A DNA stretch of 64,000 bases from Microbispora hainanensis (GCF_006874475.1 NZ_VIRM01000001.1:186001-250000); one strand, 5' to 3'; positions 1 through 8,141 are shown, numbered from the stretch's first letter. Notes: generated by a model from the letters alone, not told the origin. Made by a program: numbers and translations.

Positions 1-180
1 CGCCACCCGCGCGGCGTCGGCCCCTCCGTGGCGTTCCGCGTACGCGGCCTGCTCGTGTGGGGGTTCACCGCCGGGGTGCTGGACGGCGTGCTGACCGCCG
101 CCGGCTTCGAGCGTCCCTGGGACCGCTCACGGATCGAGGATCTTCCCCCCGAGGTCGTCGACCTGGCCGCGCGGGGCTGA
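1..180 (+). CDS. NUDIX hydrolase (CoA pyrophosphatase-like), C-terminal part
   Basis: Only the last 59 codons lie in the window, ending at TGA 178-180. The readable tail contains HPRGVGPSVAFRVRGLLVWG followed by TAGVLDGVLTAAGFERPWD. This is how NUDIX hydrolases of the CoA-pyrophosphatase type end in actinobacteria, where the gene usually precedes marP. The NUDIX box itself is outside the window, so the assignment rests on the conserved tail and on the marP neighbour. The family hydrolyses nucleoside diphosphates linked to another moiety. A tandem-repeat block separates it from marP. The 5' end is missing because of the window edge, not because the gene is broken. Confidence 0.75.
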   Translation, partial: RHPRGVGPSVAFRVRGLLVWGFTAGVLDGVLTAAGFERPWDRSRIEDLPPEVVDLAARG

Positions 181-190
181 GCCGGCGGAC

Positions 191-310
191 GCTCGTACGC
201 CGCGTGTGCGGGGTGCTCGTGCGCCGCGTGTGCGGGGTGCTCGTGCGCCGCGTGTGCGGGGTGCGCGTACGCGGCATATGTGCGCTGCTCGTACGCCGCG
301 TATGGCGACG
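191..310. repeat. 24-bp tandem repeat block
   Basis: Three near-identical 24-bp units (191-214, 215-238, 239-262) start with gctcgtgcgccgcgtgtgcg. A degenerate unit follows at 263-286 and a partial one from 287. The block fills the gap between the NUDIX stop and the likely marP start. Confidence 0.9.
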
Positions 311-354
311 AGACCCTGCAGACGCCCGCACACGACGACTGGCGTGCCTATACC

Positions 355-1554
355 GTGGAAACTGTGCGCGGCGATCTTCTCGATCTCATCCTGATCGGCC
401 TGGTGGTGGCCTTCGCGGTATCCGGTTACCGGCAGGGCTTCATCATCGGGGCCTTCAGCTTCATCGGATTCGTCGGCGGCGCCATCCTGGGCCTGTTCAT
501 CGCACCGCCCCTGGCCGGAGCGATCGTCAGCGGTGACATCGAGAGGGCCCTGTTAGCCATCGTCATCGTCTTCCTGGCCGCGACGATCGGGCAGTTCGCG
601 TTCTCGACCATCGGCGCGGTGGCCCGCAGCCACGTCACGTGGGAGCCGGCCAAGGCGGTCGACGCCTTCGGCGGCTCGGTCGCCAGCGGTCTGTCGGTCC
701 TGGCCATCGCCTGGCTGATCGGCTCTCTGATGGTCTCGATGAGCTTCGGCCAGCCGCTGATCAAGGATCAGATCAACGGATCCGTCGTGTGGCAGACGGT
801 CGACGACGCCATCCCTGACGGTGTGGGGGCGCTGCAGAAGCAGTTCAGGGACCTCGTCAACACCTCGGAGTGGCCACAGGTCATCTCCTCCATCGGCGGA
901 CAGAACGTGGCCCCGCCGGACGAGAGCCTCATCAACAGCAGCCCCGCCCTCGTCCGCGCCCGCAGGGCGATCGTCAAGGTGCAGGGCACGGCCCCGAGCT
1001 GCCGCAAGCGCATCGAGGGCACCGGGTTCGTCTACGCGCGCCAGCGGATCATGACCAACGCGCACGTCGTGGCCGGAGTCACCGAGGGGCTGCGGGTGAC
1101 CGACTACGAGGGCAACCGGTACGACGCCCAGGTCGTCCTGTACAACCCCGAGCGCGACATCGCCGTGCTGTTCGTCCCCGGCCTCCCGATCAACGCGCTG
1201 CGCTTCGACACGGAAGCCGACAAGGGCGACAGCGCGATCATCGCGGGGTATCCGAAGGGACACCCCTTCACGCCGCTCGCCGCGCGCATCAGGATCAAGC
1301 AGCGCGCCGAGTCGTACGACATCTACAACCAGCGCAAGGTCGAGCGCGAGGTCTACGCCATCCGGGGCAAGGTCCAGCCGGGCAACTCGGGCGGGCCGCT
1401 GCTGAGCCCGGACGGCCGGGTGTTCGGAGTGATCTTCGCGGCCGCGACGGACCAGCCCGAGACGGGCTACGCCCTCACGGCGGAGGAGGTCATGCCCGAC
1501 GCCAAGGACGGCAGCGGCGCCGTCGTCCGCGTGGGCACCCTCGACTGCGACTAG
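355..1554 (+). CDS. marP: MarP-like membrane serine protease (CvpA + trypsin domains)
   Basis: The N-terminal third is a CvpA/colicin-V-production-like membrane domain with about four hydrophobic helices (roughly residues 5-145). A periplasmic trypsin-like domain follows. The catalytic triad is visible: H237 in TNAHVV, D268 in ERDIAVL and S345 in GNSGGPLL. Two cysteines (in APSCRKR and the C-terminal LDCD) match the disulfide pair known to stabilise mycobacterial MarP. MarP is required for acid and oxidative-stress resistance in M. tuberculosis. I chose GTG 355; GTG 364 is also possible, and ATG 280 would start inside the tandem repeats. No strong ribosome site precedes any of them. The position after a NUDIX gene agrees with the mycobacterial order. 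Confidence 0.88.
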   Translation: METVRGDLLDLILIGLVVAFAVSGYRQGFIIGAFSFIGFVGGAILGLFIAPPLAGAIVSGDIERALLAIVIVFLAATIGQFAFSTIGAVARSHVTWEPAKAVDAFGGSVASGLSVLAIAWLIGSLMVSMSFGQPLIKDQINGSVVWQTVDDAIPDGVGALQKQFRDLVNTSEWPQVISSIGGQNVAPPDESLINSSPALVRARRAIVKVQGTAPSCRKRIEGTGFVYARQRIMTNAHVVAGVTEGLRVTDYEGNRYDAQVVLYNPERDIAVLFVPGLPINALRFDTEADKGDSAIIAGYPKGHPFTPLAARIRIKQRAESYDIYNQRKVEREVYAIRGKVQPGNSGGPLLSPDGRVFGVIFAAATDQPETGYALTAEEVMPDAKDGSGAVVRVGTLDCD

Positions 1555-1568
1555 GTCCTGCGGCGTCG

Positions 1569-2048
1569 TTACGCGGGGGTCAGGCGGGTCAGGATGGCGG
1601 TGATGGCGGAGCCGGCGTCGGCGTTCCCCTCGTCGATGGCGGTCGTGACCGCGTCGGCCTCCACGGCCAGGGCCCTCAGGTCCAGGCGGTAGGGCCGGGT
1701 CGAGCCGTACGCGCCGAGCCGGGCGGACCCACGGGTCAGCAGGGCTGCGGCGCCGGAGAGGTTGCCACGCTGGATGTGCGTCAGACCGACGCATATCTGC
1801 GCGAGACCCTGCCACAACTCGCGTTCCTCGGCAGGGCCGCTCTTCCAGCGGGCCTCCAGCACCTCGTGGGCGTGGAACGGCCGGCCCGCCGCGAGCAGCT
1901 TCCTGGCCTCCTCCAGCGCCTCCTCGGCGGCGGGGGCGTAGTCGTCCGGCACCCGGGGCACTCCCTCTGTGCCTTTGGGAAGCGGCCTGCCGTACTCGTC
2001 GCGAGGGCGTGCATTGCGGGGGCGACCCGCTTCGTCACGGTCACGCAT
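1569..2048 (-). CDS. DUF309 family protein
   Basis: A 159-residue protein convergent with marP, only 14 bp away. The central segment reads GRPFHAHEVLEARWKSG, then ELWQGLAQICVGLTHIQRGN. This is the DUF309 signature, with a conserved FHAHE motif and a helical bundle. No biochemical activity is established for the family that I can name; the conserved His/Glu pairs could bind metal. The first 35 residues are charged and Arg-rich (RDRDEAGRPRNARPRDEYGR), probably disordered. ATG 2048 is preceded by GGAGAG at a workable distance. It appears monocistronic. Confidence 0.8.
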   Translation of the reverse strand: MRDRDEAGRPRNARPRDEYGRPLPKGTEGVPRVPDDYAPAAEEALEEARKLLAAGRPFHAHEVLEARWKSGPAEERELWQGLAQICVGLTHIQRGNLSGAAALLTRGSARLGAYGSTRPYRLDLRALAVEADAVTTAIDEGNADAGSAITAILTRLTPA

Positions 2049-2443
2049 GGTCTCTCCGCAGGGCGCGTGGGCGGTTCCAAGCGGCCGAAGCTCCCGGCGA
2101 CTCCCGGATCACCCGGAGATCAACCAGGAAGTTGAGCCACTTCAGGGCACATTTCTACTATCTTCTACAAGATCACGGGTAGCGATCCGGCAGCCGGGGC
2201 AGCCGCCCGGGAGCGGTCGCGGTGTGGCATGCCGGTGCGCGGGACCGGCGACAGCGGACCCTGCCGGGCGCCGAACGGCACGTCAGAGGCCCGATTTCGG
2301 CGGCGGGGCGACGGCGAGCCGGTCTCAGCGGCGAGTCTTGGAGGCGGGGCTCAGCGGCCGGGTTCAGGGGCCGGGTGCTGCGGCAGGGCTGAGCGGCAGG
2401 GCTGAGCGGCAGGGTTGAGGGGCAGGGGTTCAGTGGCAGAGGT
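2049..2443. other. Intergenic region with short G-rich repeats
   Basis: No convincing gene is seen. The first 100 bp would carry the DUF309 promoter. The right end (about 2300-2450) is a degenerate array of gcggcagggctga-like units, clearest at 2391-2425. It lies downstream of the hydrolase stop. Confidence 0.6.
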
Positions 2444-3364
2444 TCAGCGGTCGGGCTCGGGGTCGGAGAGCCAGGAGATGAGCTCGGTGTTGAACTGCTC
2501 CGGGCGCTCCTCGTGCGGGAAATGCCCGGCGCCCTCGATCAGCCGCCAGCGGTACGGCGCGGCCACGAACCTGCTGGAGCCCTGGGCGGTCCGCGGCAGG
2601 ACGCACGGGTCGAGCGCGCCGTGCAACTGCAGCGTCGGCGCCTCGATCTCCGCGCGCATCTGCCGGGCGTAGCGGAAGCCGTCGGCGCGGAGCTGGGACC
2701 GGGCGAACCAGCGGTAGTACTCCAGCGCGCAGTGCGCCACCGCCGGGAGCCGCATCGCCTCCCGGTATGCCCGCGTGACGCCGTCGCCGGGCCACTGCGG
2801 TCCGGCCCACCTCTCGACGAGTTTGCCCACCGCGGCGCCGCCCTTGCGGGTCAGCTTCCGCTCCGGCAGGAAGGGGAGCTGGAACCCCAGGGCGTAGCGA
2901 CTGGCCTTGAGCTGCCCGAGCGGGTCGGTGAACAGCGCGGAGCGCATGCGCAGCGGATGCGGCGCCGAGACGGGCACCAGCCGCCGCACCACCTTCGGGT
3001 CGAGGACGCTCATCGTCCAGCCCAGCAGCCCGCCCCAGTCATGGCCCACCACGATCGCGCTCGTCTCGCCGAGCGCGCGCACCAGGCCCGCCGCGTCGAC
3101 GGCCAGCGTGGGCAGGTCGTAGCCGCGCGGCGGCTTGTCGCTGGTGCCGTACCCGCGCAGGTCGACGGCGACGGCCCGGTAGCCGGCCTCCGCCAGCGCC
3201 GGAAGCTGGTGCCGCCAGGTCCACCAGAACTGGGGGAACCCGTGCAGCAGCAGGACCAGCGGCCCTACACCGGCCTCGGCCACGTGGAACCGCACACCAC
3301 CCGCGTGCACCGCACGGTGTGTCCAGGGGCCGTCGACCTCGATCAGCGTCTCGTCAACCGGCAT
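2444..3364 (-). CDS. Alpha/beta hydrolase, epoxide-hydrolase-like (EphE type)
   Basis: A 306-residue alpha/beta-hydrolase. Visible landmarks are the oxyanion-hole motif LLHGFPQFWWTW (about residues 39-50), the nucleophile elbow GHDWGG with Asp as nucleophile, and a C-terminal His in EGAGHFPHEE. An Asp nucleophile with HGFP and a following Trp is typical of epoxide hydrolases and related dehalogenases. The position matches ephE (Rv3670) beside marP in mycobacteria. The ATG overlaps the end of the upstream membrane-protein gene by 11 bp, so the two are probably translationally coupled. The natural substrate is unknown. A fluoroacetate-dehalogenase-like activity cannot be excluded. Confidence 0.82.
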   Translation of the reverse strand: MPVDETLIEVDGPWTHRAVHAGGVRFHVAEAGVGPLVLLLHGFPQFWWTWRHQLPALAEAGYRAVAVDLRGYGTSDKPPRGYDLPTLAVDAAGLVRALGETSAIVVGHDWGGLLGWTMSVLDPKVVRRLVPVSAPHPLRMRSALFTDPLGQLKASRYALGFQLPFLPERKLTRKGGAAVGKLVERWAGPQWPGDGVTRAYREAMRLPAVAHCALEYYRWFARSQLRADGFRYARQMRAEIEAPTLQLHGALDPCVLPRTAQGSSRFVAAPYRWRLIEGAGHFPHEERPEQFNTELISWLSDPEPDR

Positions 3365-3854
3365 CGCTCACGGACTCCCGGTGGGCGCCCACCTGCCCGG
3401 CGGTCGGGCCCGTGTACGGCGGGGGCGCCGGGGCCGCGGGCCGTGCCGAGGGGGCCGGAACCCTCTCCGGCAGCTCCTCCTCCGCCTCCTCCGGCCCGGC
3501 CAGGCCGCGCAGGCTCCGCCTGGTGCGCTTCATGCCGGTCAGCCCCTTGAGCCGTCGGTAGCCGACGAGGACCAGCAACCCGGCCACCACGAGGTAGAAC
3601 ACCGTGACGATCGTGAACGCGAGCCAGGTGGCCAGCCCCACGGCCACGAGGGCGTACGCGATCGCGAACGAGGCCAGGATCAGGCACAGGTGCCCCATGA
3701 AGGCCGCGGCGCCGAACAGCCCGGCGGCCACGCCGACCCGCTTCGCGTCGAACTTGAGCTCGGCCTTCGCCAGCTCGATCTCCGACCGTACGAGGGTCGA
3801 GATGTGATGGCTCGCCTGGGCGACCAGCGCACCGAGCGATTCGTCCTCGGGCAT
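3354..3854 (-). CDS. Phage-holin-superfamily membrane protein (Rv3669-like)
   Basis: A 166-residue protein. An N-terminal amphipathic stretch (LGALVAQASHHISTLVRSEI, then ELAKAEL) is followed by two closely spaced membrane helices (about residues 45-105). A Lys/Arg segment and a disordered acidic-to-proline tail come next. This matches the phage-holin/DUF1469-like family that sits beside acs and ephE in actinobacteria. Its role is unknown; despite the family name there is no sign of prophage here. ATG 3854 is preceded by AGGAGA at good spacing, so I prefer it to the in-frame start nine codons upstream. Confidence 0.8.
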   Translation of the reverse strand: MPEDESLGALVAQASHHISTLVRSEIELAKAELKFDAKRVGVAAGLFGAAAFMGHLCLILASFAIAYALVAVGLATWLAFTIVTVFYLVVAGLLVLVGYRRLKGLTGMKRTRRSLRGLAGPEEAEEELPERVPAPSARPAAPAPPPYTGPTAGQVGAHRESVSDAG

Positions 3855-3924
3855 GAGCGATCTCCTATCTGCGACTATCAAACATCATCTCGTGCCCGTC
3901 CGCGCACGTGTACGTCAAGCCCCC

Positions 3925-3962
3925 TGCCTGGGGATAACCCGGTTGCCTGGGGATAACCCGGT
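3925..3962. repeat. Two exact 19-bp direct repeats upstream of the holin-like gene
   Basis: The unit tgcctggggataacccggt occurs twice back to back (3925-3943 and 3944-3962), about 70-110 bp upstream of the start at 3854. Read on the minus strand each copy carries TTATCCCCA, one base away from the classical DnaA box. It could be an operator; this is not proven. Confidence 0.85.
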
Positions 3963-4087
3963 TCGAAGGACGCGGCACGCGGAGACCTGCCCGCGCACGG
4001 CCGGAATATGACGGCTCAAACGATCCGTGCGCGCCTCGCCCTACCGCGCCGGGCCCGTGACCGGTCAGGGATCCGGTGCGGAGATGC

Positions 4088-4120
4088 GGAAGGCGTGGAC
4101 GTCGTGCGTCCACGCCTTCC
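4088..4120 (-). terminator. Hairpin downstream of acs
   Basis: A perfect 13-bp stem (4088-4100 with 4108-4120, 7-nt loop) lies 25 bp beyond the acs stop on the transcribed minus strand. It has no T-run, as is common for actinobacterial terminator-like hairpins. Confidence 0.7.
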
Positions 4121-4144
4121 TTCACGCGATCAGGCGGCTCGCGA

Positions 4145-6121
4145 TCAGTCCTCGCTCTTGGCGCTGGGCAGCTTCGCCGCGATCAGGTTCATGACGGAGT
4201 CGTCGGTCAGCGTGGTGACGTCGCCGAGCGAACGGTTCTCCGCCACGTCGCGCAGCAGGCGGCGCATGATCTTGCCGGAGCGGGTCTTCGGCAGCTCGGG
4301 CACGACCAGGATCTGCCGCGGCTTGGCGATCGGGCCGAGCGTCTTGGACACGTGGGCGCGCAGCTCGGCCGCGATGTCGTCGCTCTCCTCCGCGGTGCCG
4401 CGCAGGATCACGAAGGCCACGATGGCCTGGGTGGTCACCGGGTCGGTGGCGCCCACAACGGCCGCCTCGGCCACCTTCGGGTGGCTGACCAGCGCGCTCT
4501 CGACCTCGGTCGTGGAGATGTTGTGCCCCGAGACGAGCATGACGTCGTCCACGCGGCCGAGCAGCCACAGGTCGCCGTCCTCGTCGCGCTTGGCGCCGTC
4601 GCCGGGGAAGTACATCCCGTCGAACCGCGACCAGTAGGTGTCGACGTAGCGCTTGTCGTCGCCCCAGATGGTCCGGAGCATGGACGGCCACGGCTCGCGG
4701 ACCACGAGGAAGCCGCCGCCGCCGTTCGGCACCGAGTTGCCCTGGTCGTCGACCACGTCGGCCGCGATGCCGGGCAGCGGCTGCATGGCGGCGCCGGGCT
4801 TGGCGGCCGTGACGCCCGGGAGCGGGCTGATCATGATGCCGCCGGTCTCCGTCTGCCACCACGTGTCCACGACCGGGCAGCGGTTGGCGCCGATGTGCTC
4901 GCGATACCAGACGTACGCCTCGGGGTTGATGGGCTCGCCGACCGACCCGAGCACCCGCAGGGACGACATGTCGTACTTCGCGGGGATGTCGTCGCCCCAC
5001 TTCATGAAGGTACGGATCGCGGTGGGCGCGGTGTAGAGGATCGTGACCTTGTACTTCTGCACGATCTCCCAGAAACGGCCGCGGTGCGGGGTGTCGGGGG
5101 TGCCCTCGTAGATCACGCTGGTCGCGCCGTTGGCGAGCGGGCCGTACACGATGTACGAGTGCCCGGTCACCCAGCCGATGTCGGCGGTGCACCAGTAGAT
5201 GTCGTTGTCGGGCTTGAGGTCGAAGACCGCGTGGTGGGTCCAGGCGACCTGGGTGAGGTAGCCGCCGGTGGTGTGCAGGATGCCCTTCGGCTTCCCGGTC
5301 GTGCCGCTGGTGTAGAGGATGTACAGCGGGTCTTCGGCGTCGTGCGGCACCGGCTCGTGCTCGGCGGGCTGGCGGTCCACGAGGTCGTGCCACCAGACGT
5401 CCCGCTCGGTGACCGCGACGTCCTGACCGGTCCTGCGTACGACGAGGACGTGCTCGACGCCGGGGCACTCGGCGACCGCCTCGTCGACCGTCGGCTTGAG
5501 GGCGCTGGGCGCGCCGCGGCGGAAGCCGCCGTCGGCCGTGACGACGACCTTCGCGTCCGCGTCGTGGATGCGGCTCTTGAGGGCGGCGGCGGAGAAGCCG
5601 CCGAAGACCACCGAGTGGATCGCCCCGATCCTGGCGCAGGCCAGCAGGGTGATCGGCAGCTCGGGGATCATCGGCATGTAGACCGCGACCCTGTCGCCCT
5701 TGCGTACCCCCAGCTCCTGCAGGGCGTTGGCGGCCTTCGCGACCTCCTTCTGCAAGTCGGCGTAGGTGATCGTGCGGCTGTCGCCCTCGGGCTCGCCCTC
5801 CCAGTAGTAGGCGACCTTGTCGCCGCGGCCGGCCTCCACGTGCCGGTCGACGCAGTTGTAGGCGACGTTCAGCTTGCCGCCGATGAACCACTTGGCGAAG
5901 GGCGGCTTCCACTCAAGGGTGGTGTCCCAGCGCTCCGCCCACGTCAGCCGCTCCGCGGCGCGCTCCCAGAAGGCGAGCCGGTCCTGCGCGGCCTCCTCGT
6001 AGGCGTCCGCTGTGACGTTCGCGGCCGACGCCAGGTCCGCCGGGGGCTCGAACCGGCGCGTCTCGCTCAGCAGGTTCGACAGCGTCTCCTGGGCTTCCTG
6101 ACCGGGGGTCTCGGTGGCCAC
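4145..6121 (-). CDS. acs: Acetyl-CoA synthetase
   Basis: A 658-residue, full-length AMP-forming acetyl-CoA synthetase that converts acetate, ATP and CoA to acetyl-CoA. Landmarks are the P-loop [11 protein letters not shown], the A5 region [10 protein letters not shown], and [20 protein letters not shown] in the hinge region. The C-terminal [20 protein letters not shown] carries the catalytic lysine that is a known site of reversible acetylation. The gene is monocistronic and divergent from the Fic-like gene. GGAG lies 5 bp before the ATG. The position matches acs (Rv3667) in the mycobacterial neighbourhood. Confidence 0.96.
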   Translation of the reverse strand: MATETPGQEAQETLSNLLSETRRFEPPADLASAANVTADAYEEAAQDRLAFWERAAERLTWAERWDTTLEWKPPFAKWFIGGKLNVAYNCVDRHVEAGRGDKVAYYWEGEPEGDSRTITYADLQKEVAKAANALQELGVRKGDRVAVYMPMIPELPITLLACARIGAIHSVVFGGFSAAALKSRIHDADAKVVVTADGGFRRGAPSALKPTVDEAVAECPGVEHVLVVRRTGQDVAVTERDVWWHDLVDRQPAEHEPVPHDAEDPLYILYTSGTTGKPKGILHTTGGYLTQVAWTHHAVFDLKPDNDIYWCTADIGWVTGHSYIVYGPLANGATSVIYEGTPDTPHRGRFWEIVQKYKVTILYTAPTAIRTFMKWGDDIPAKYDMSSLRVLGSVGEPINPEAYVWYREHIGANRCPVVDTWWQTETGGIMISPLPGVTAAKPGAAMQPLPGIAADVVDDQGNSVPNGGGGFLVVREPWPSMLRTIWGDDKRYVDTYWSRFDGMYFPGDGAKRDEDGDLWLLGRVDDVMLVSGHNISTTEVESALVSHPKVAEAAVVGATDPVTTQAIVAFVILRGTAEESDDIAAELRAHVSKTLGPIAKPRQILVVPELPKTRSGKIMRRLLRDVAENRSLGDVTTLTDDSVMNLIAAKLPSAKSED

Positions 6122-6250
6122 TCCGTACTCCTTCGTAGCTTCTTAAAAGTTGTCTCTCGTTCGGCCGCCTCGGCCAAGCTGGGGTATGTCGTGTCCCACT
6201 TCACCAGGCGAGCGGTGTCAAGTACAAGTAATCGGGGTGGGGGCGTTTTG

Positions 6251-6299
6251 TCCGGTTACCGCCTATAACCTGCCAACTTATCGATAGGCGACAAACCGG
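6251..6299. promoter_or_regulatory. Imperfect inverted repeat between acs and the Fic-like gene
   Basis: The arm tccggttaccgcctat (6251-6266) is mirrored by ataggcgacaaaccgg (6284-6299), with a perfect 7-bp core cgcctat/ataggcg. It lies in the divergent region, 130 bp from acs and 85 bp from the other start. This is a candidate regulator site. Confidence 0.45.
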
Positions 6300-6368
6300 C
6301 CGAGACCGGCGTCGCCTTCGTGCGCTGAACGGCCGCACCTCTTCGGCGAACGACCTCCTACTGGCGGG

Positions 6369-6374
6369 TATGGT
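6369..6374 (+). promoter_or_regulatory. -10 element of a leaderless promoter
   Basis: TATGGT lies 8 nt before the GTG at 6383, with no ribosome-binding site between. This is the usual geometry of actinobacterial leaderless transcripts. Confidence 0.55.
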
Positions 6375-6382
6375 CGGGGGCT

Positions 6383-7156
6383 GTGAGCGATCCCCTGACC
6401 GCCATCGCCGGGCTTCCCGGCGTGCCCGAGGCCGTACAGGAGGCCCGAGAGGCCGTCGACCGGCTCTACCGGCACCGCGTGCTACGCCGGCGCAGTCCTG
6501 AAGTGTCGGCCGAGTCGGCCCTGCGCGGCGCCCGCGCGTCCGCCGCCATCGAGGGCGTCGACGTGCCGCTGGAGCCGCTGCGCACGGGCGAGGTGACCGA
6601 TCCCGTCGTGCAGGGTGCGCTGCGCGCCTCGGCCGAGCTCGGCCGGCTGGCCCCGACGTGGCGTTCGGCGCCACGGCAGGTCCTCGCCCGGCTGCACGCG
6701 CTGGCGGCGGCCGGGCTGACCGCCGACCCCGGCAGGCCCAGGACCGAGCCCACGACCGCCGACCCGCTCGGGCTCGGCCCGGCGCCGGGGCCGGAGGAGA
6801 CGGCGGCCCGCATGTCGGCGCTCGCCGGGCTGGTCGCGAATTCCACCGCGCCCGCTCTCGTGCTCGCCGCGATCGTGCACGCGGAGCTCGCGGTGCTGCG
6901 CCCGTTCGGCGTGGCCGACGGCCTGGTCGCCCGCGCCGCCGAGCGGCTCACGCTGGTCGACCTCGGACTGGATCCCAAGTCGCTCGCCGCCGTGGAGGTG
7001 GGCCACGCCGACCTCGGCGACGCGTACGCCGAGGGCCTCAGGGCGTATCTCACGGGCACGGGGGAGGGCGTCGGCACCTGGGTGAGGCACTGCGCCTCCG
7101 CGGTCGTCTACGGCGTCCGCGAGACGACCGCGATCTGCGAGGCCATGTCCCGCTGA
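6383..7156 (+). CDS. Fic-fold protein with degenerate active site
   Basis: A 257-residue all-helical protein of a family conserved beside acs and the Tad locus in actinomycetes, often mislabelled oxidoreductase. It has the Fic-like RGARASAAIEG segment (about residues 48-58), resembling the inhibitory-helix S/TxxxE/N motif of Fic proteins. The position of the catalytic motif reads RPFGVADGLVAR (173-184). Relative to the consensus HPFxxGNGRxxR, the catalytic His is Arg and the GNGR loop is replaced. AMP transfer as in classical Fic enzymes is therefore unlikely. It may be a pseudoenzyme or a binding protein. The gene appears leaderless. Confidence 0.65.
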   Translation: MSDPLTAIAGLPGVPEAVQEAREAVDRLYRHRVLRRRSPEVSAESALRGARASAAIEGVDVPLEPLRTGEVTDPVVQGALRASAELGRLAPTWRSAPRQVLARLHALAAAGLTADPGRPRTEPTTADPLGLGPAPGPEETAARMSALAGLVANSTAPALVLAAIVHAELAVLRPFGVADGLVARAAERLTLVDLGLDPKSLAAVEVGHADLGDAYAEGLRAYLTGTGEGVGTWVRHCASAVVYGVRETTAICEAMSR

Positions 7157-7878
7157 TCCGCCCATGCCTGGCCGTATGCGCCTCTCCTGCACGGGCGCAT
7201 GCGGGGTTCGGCGGCGGGCGGCCGCCGGACGGCGGTGCAACGAGGCCGCTTGGAGTGCGGTGGGCGCTCGCGGCGGTGCGGCGGGCGGCCGCTGGACGGC
7301 GGTGCAACGAGGCCGCTTGGAGTGCGGTGGGCGGCTGTCGGGCCGGGCCCCCACCTGGTGTGCCGGGGTCGTGGTGTGCGCCGGTGCAGACAAAGCGGAC
7401 GGCGTCCCTGGTATGGAACGCCGTCGCCGGTACGTGTCACCGGGCTACCAAGCGTGCACCTGATCTGTCGGAGCGGGTCAAGCCCGTCTCGACACGCCTC
7501 CCGCGGCTGGTCGCGCGTGGGTACCCGATGTCGTACACGAACCCGCAGGTCCGTAATCCCTTTTTACGTCCGTTTCCCCGAGAAGGAAACCCCTAGGTCC
7601 AAGAGCTTTACGAGCCACCTTGGTCATTCCTGTACCTCTGTCCACATTCATACCGTTTGTCGCATACCAGGGGATGGACGGTGACTCCTTGTGGCCGGCC
7701 CTCGCACGCGTTGCGACCGCACATGTCGACCTGCCGTGCTGACTCTGGGAAAAATTTTTACTCAGACCCGAGAGGACCTCGACGTACCTCTCGTGATCAG
7801 GCAGCATACGGTGTGTCTCCGTACGGAATGACGTGGCTTGAGGGGGTTCGGACCCTTGCCATGTCTTGGTTACTTGTT
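7157..7878. other. Long intergenic region without a supported gene
   Basis: About 720 bp lie between the Fic-like gene and the 6C RNA. The left third holds a long direct repeat. The rest (about 7400-7870) is less GC-rich than its surroundings, and I see no codon-structured frame, tRNA or classical terminator in it. A small hairpin (gtttcc/ggaaac, 7572-7590) is present. It may hold regulatory sequence for the 6C RNA or another RNA. Confidence 0.5.
7211..7333. repeat. 56-bp direct repeat, two copies, 67-bp period
   Basis: Copies at 7211-7266 and 7278-7333 differ at one base. Both contain cggtgcaacgaggccgcttg. They are separated by an 11-bp GC-rich spacer. Confidence 0.9.
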
Positions 7879-7879
7879 T

Positions 7880-7977
7880 AAAGCTTTCTTGTAATACGGG
7901 ACCGGCTCTACCCCCCCAGAGCCGGACCGCAAGGCGACCCCCGCTCTCCCCCCCGGCGGGGGTCGCCCTTTTTTCTT
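7880..7977 (+). ncRNA. 6C small RNA (B11/scr3559 family)
   Basis: Two consecutive hairpins have pure-C loops. The first has an 8-bp stem (7902-7909 with 7918-7925) around a loop of A and seven Cs. The second has a 12-bp stem (7933-7944 with 7956-7967) around a loop with seven consecutive Cs. It is followed directly by a T-rich run. Twin hairpins with six or more loop Cs define the actinobacterial 6C RNA. In M. tuberculosis this RNA (B11) lies next to ssd (Rv3660c), exactly as here. It pairs through its C-loops with G-rich sites in target mRNAs, and overexpression is toxic in mycobacteria. The 5' end is estimated from the known length near 93 nt and is uncertain. Confidence 0.88.
7933..7977 (+). 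terminator. Intrinsic terminator of the 6C RNA
   Basis: A 12-bp GC stem is followed by cttttttctt, the only hairpin in the window with a full classical T-tract. It also forms the second C-loop of the RNA. Confidence 0.9.
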
Positions 7978-8024
7978 GATCCGTCCGTGGTCAATAGTGG
8001 ACGACCCGAACTGCCCTCCCGGCC

Positions 8025-8051
8025 TTGTCCACAGGCCGGGCTTCGTCCACA
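8025..8051 (+). promoter_or_regulatory. DnaA boxes upstream of ssd
   Basis: TTGTCCACA (8025-8033) matches the actinobacterial DnaA box exactly. TCGTCCACA (8043-8051) has one mismatch. The first box sits within an 8-bp inverted repeat (8018-8025 with 8033-8040). Confidence 0.6.
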
Positions 8052-8141
8052 GAACGGCGTTCGCTCGCCCGTGCCGGTCGCGGCCTCTCGCATCGTGGTC
8101 CTCCCAACCGCCGAGTCGTCCCGGACGACAGGGAGACACCG

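Noticed and set aside
553-1815. A 420-codon minus-strand frame across marP
   Set aside because: It is the antisense shadow of marP and DUF309, with Arg/Gly/Asp/His-rich composition and no family features.
3354-3854. Phage lysis (holin) gene as sign of a prophage
   Set aside because: The family name is historical. The gene is part of a conserved housekeeping neighbourhood and no other phage genes are present.
4076-6268. A 730-codon plus-strand frame antisense to acs
   Set aside because: A complete acs gene lies on the minus strand; the frame has no recognisable motif.
7211-7333. CRISPR array
   Set aside because: Only two copies with an 11-bp spacer and no cas genes. The other tandem arrays in the window have no spacers at all.
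7478-7807. A 109-codon minus-strand frame in the gap before the 6C RNA
   Set aside because: No ribosome site, no codon bias and no recognisable domain.
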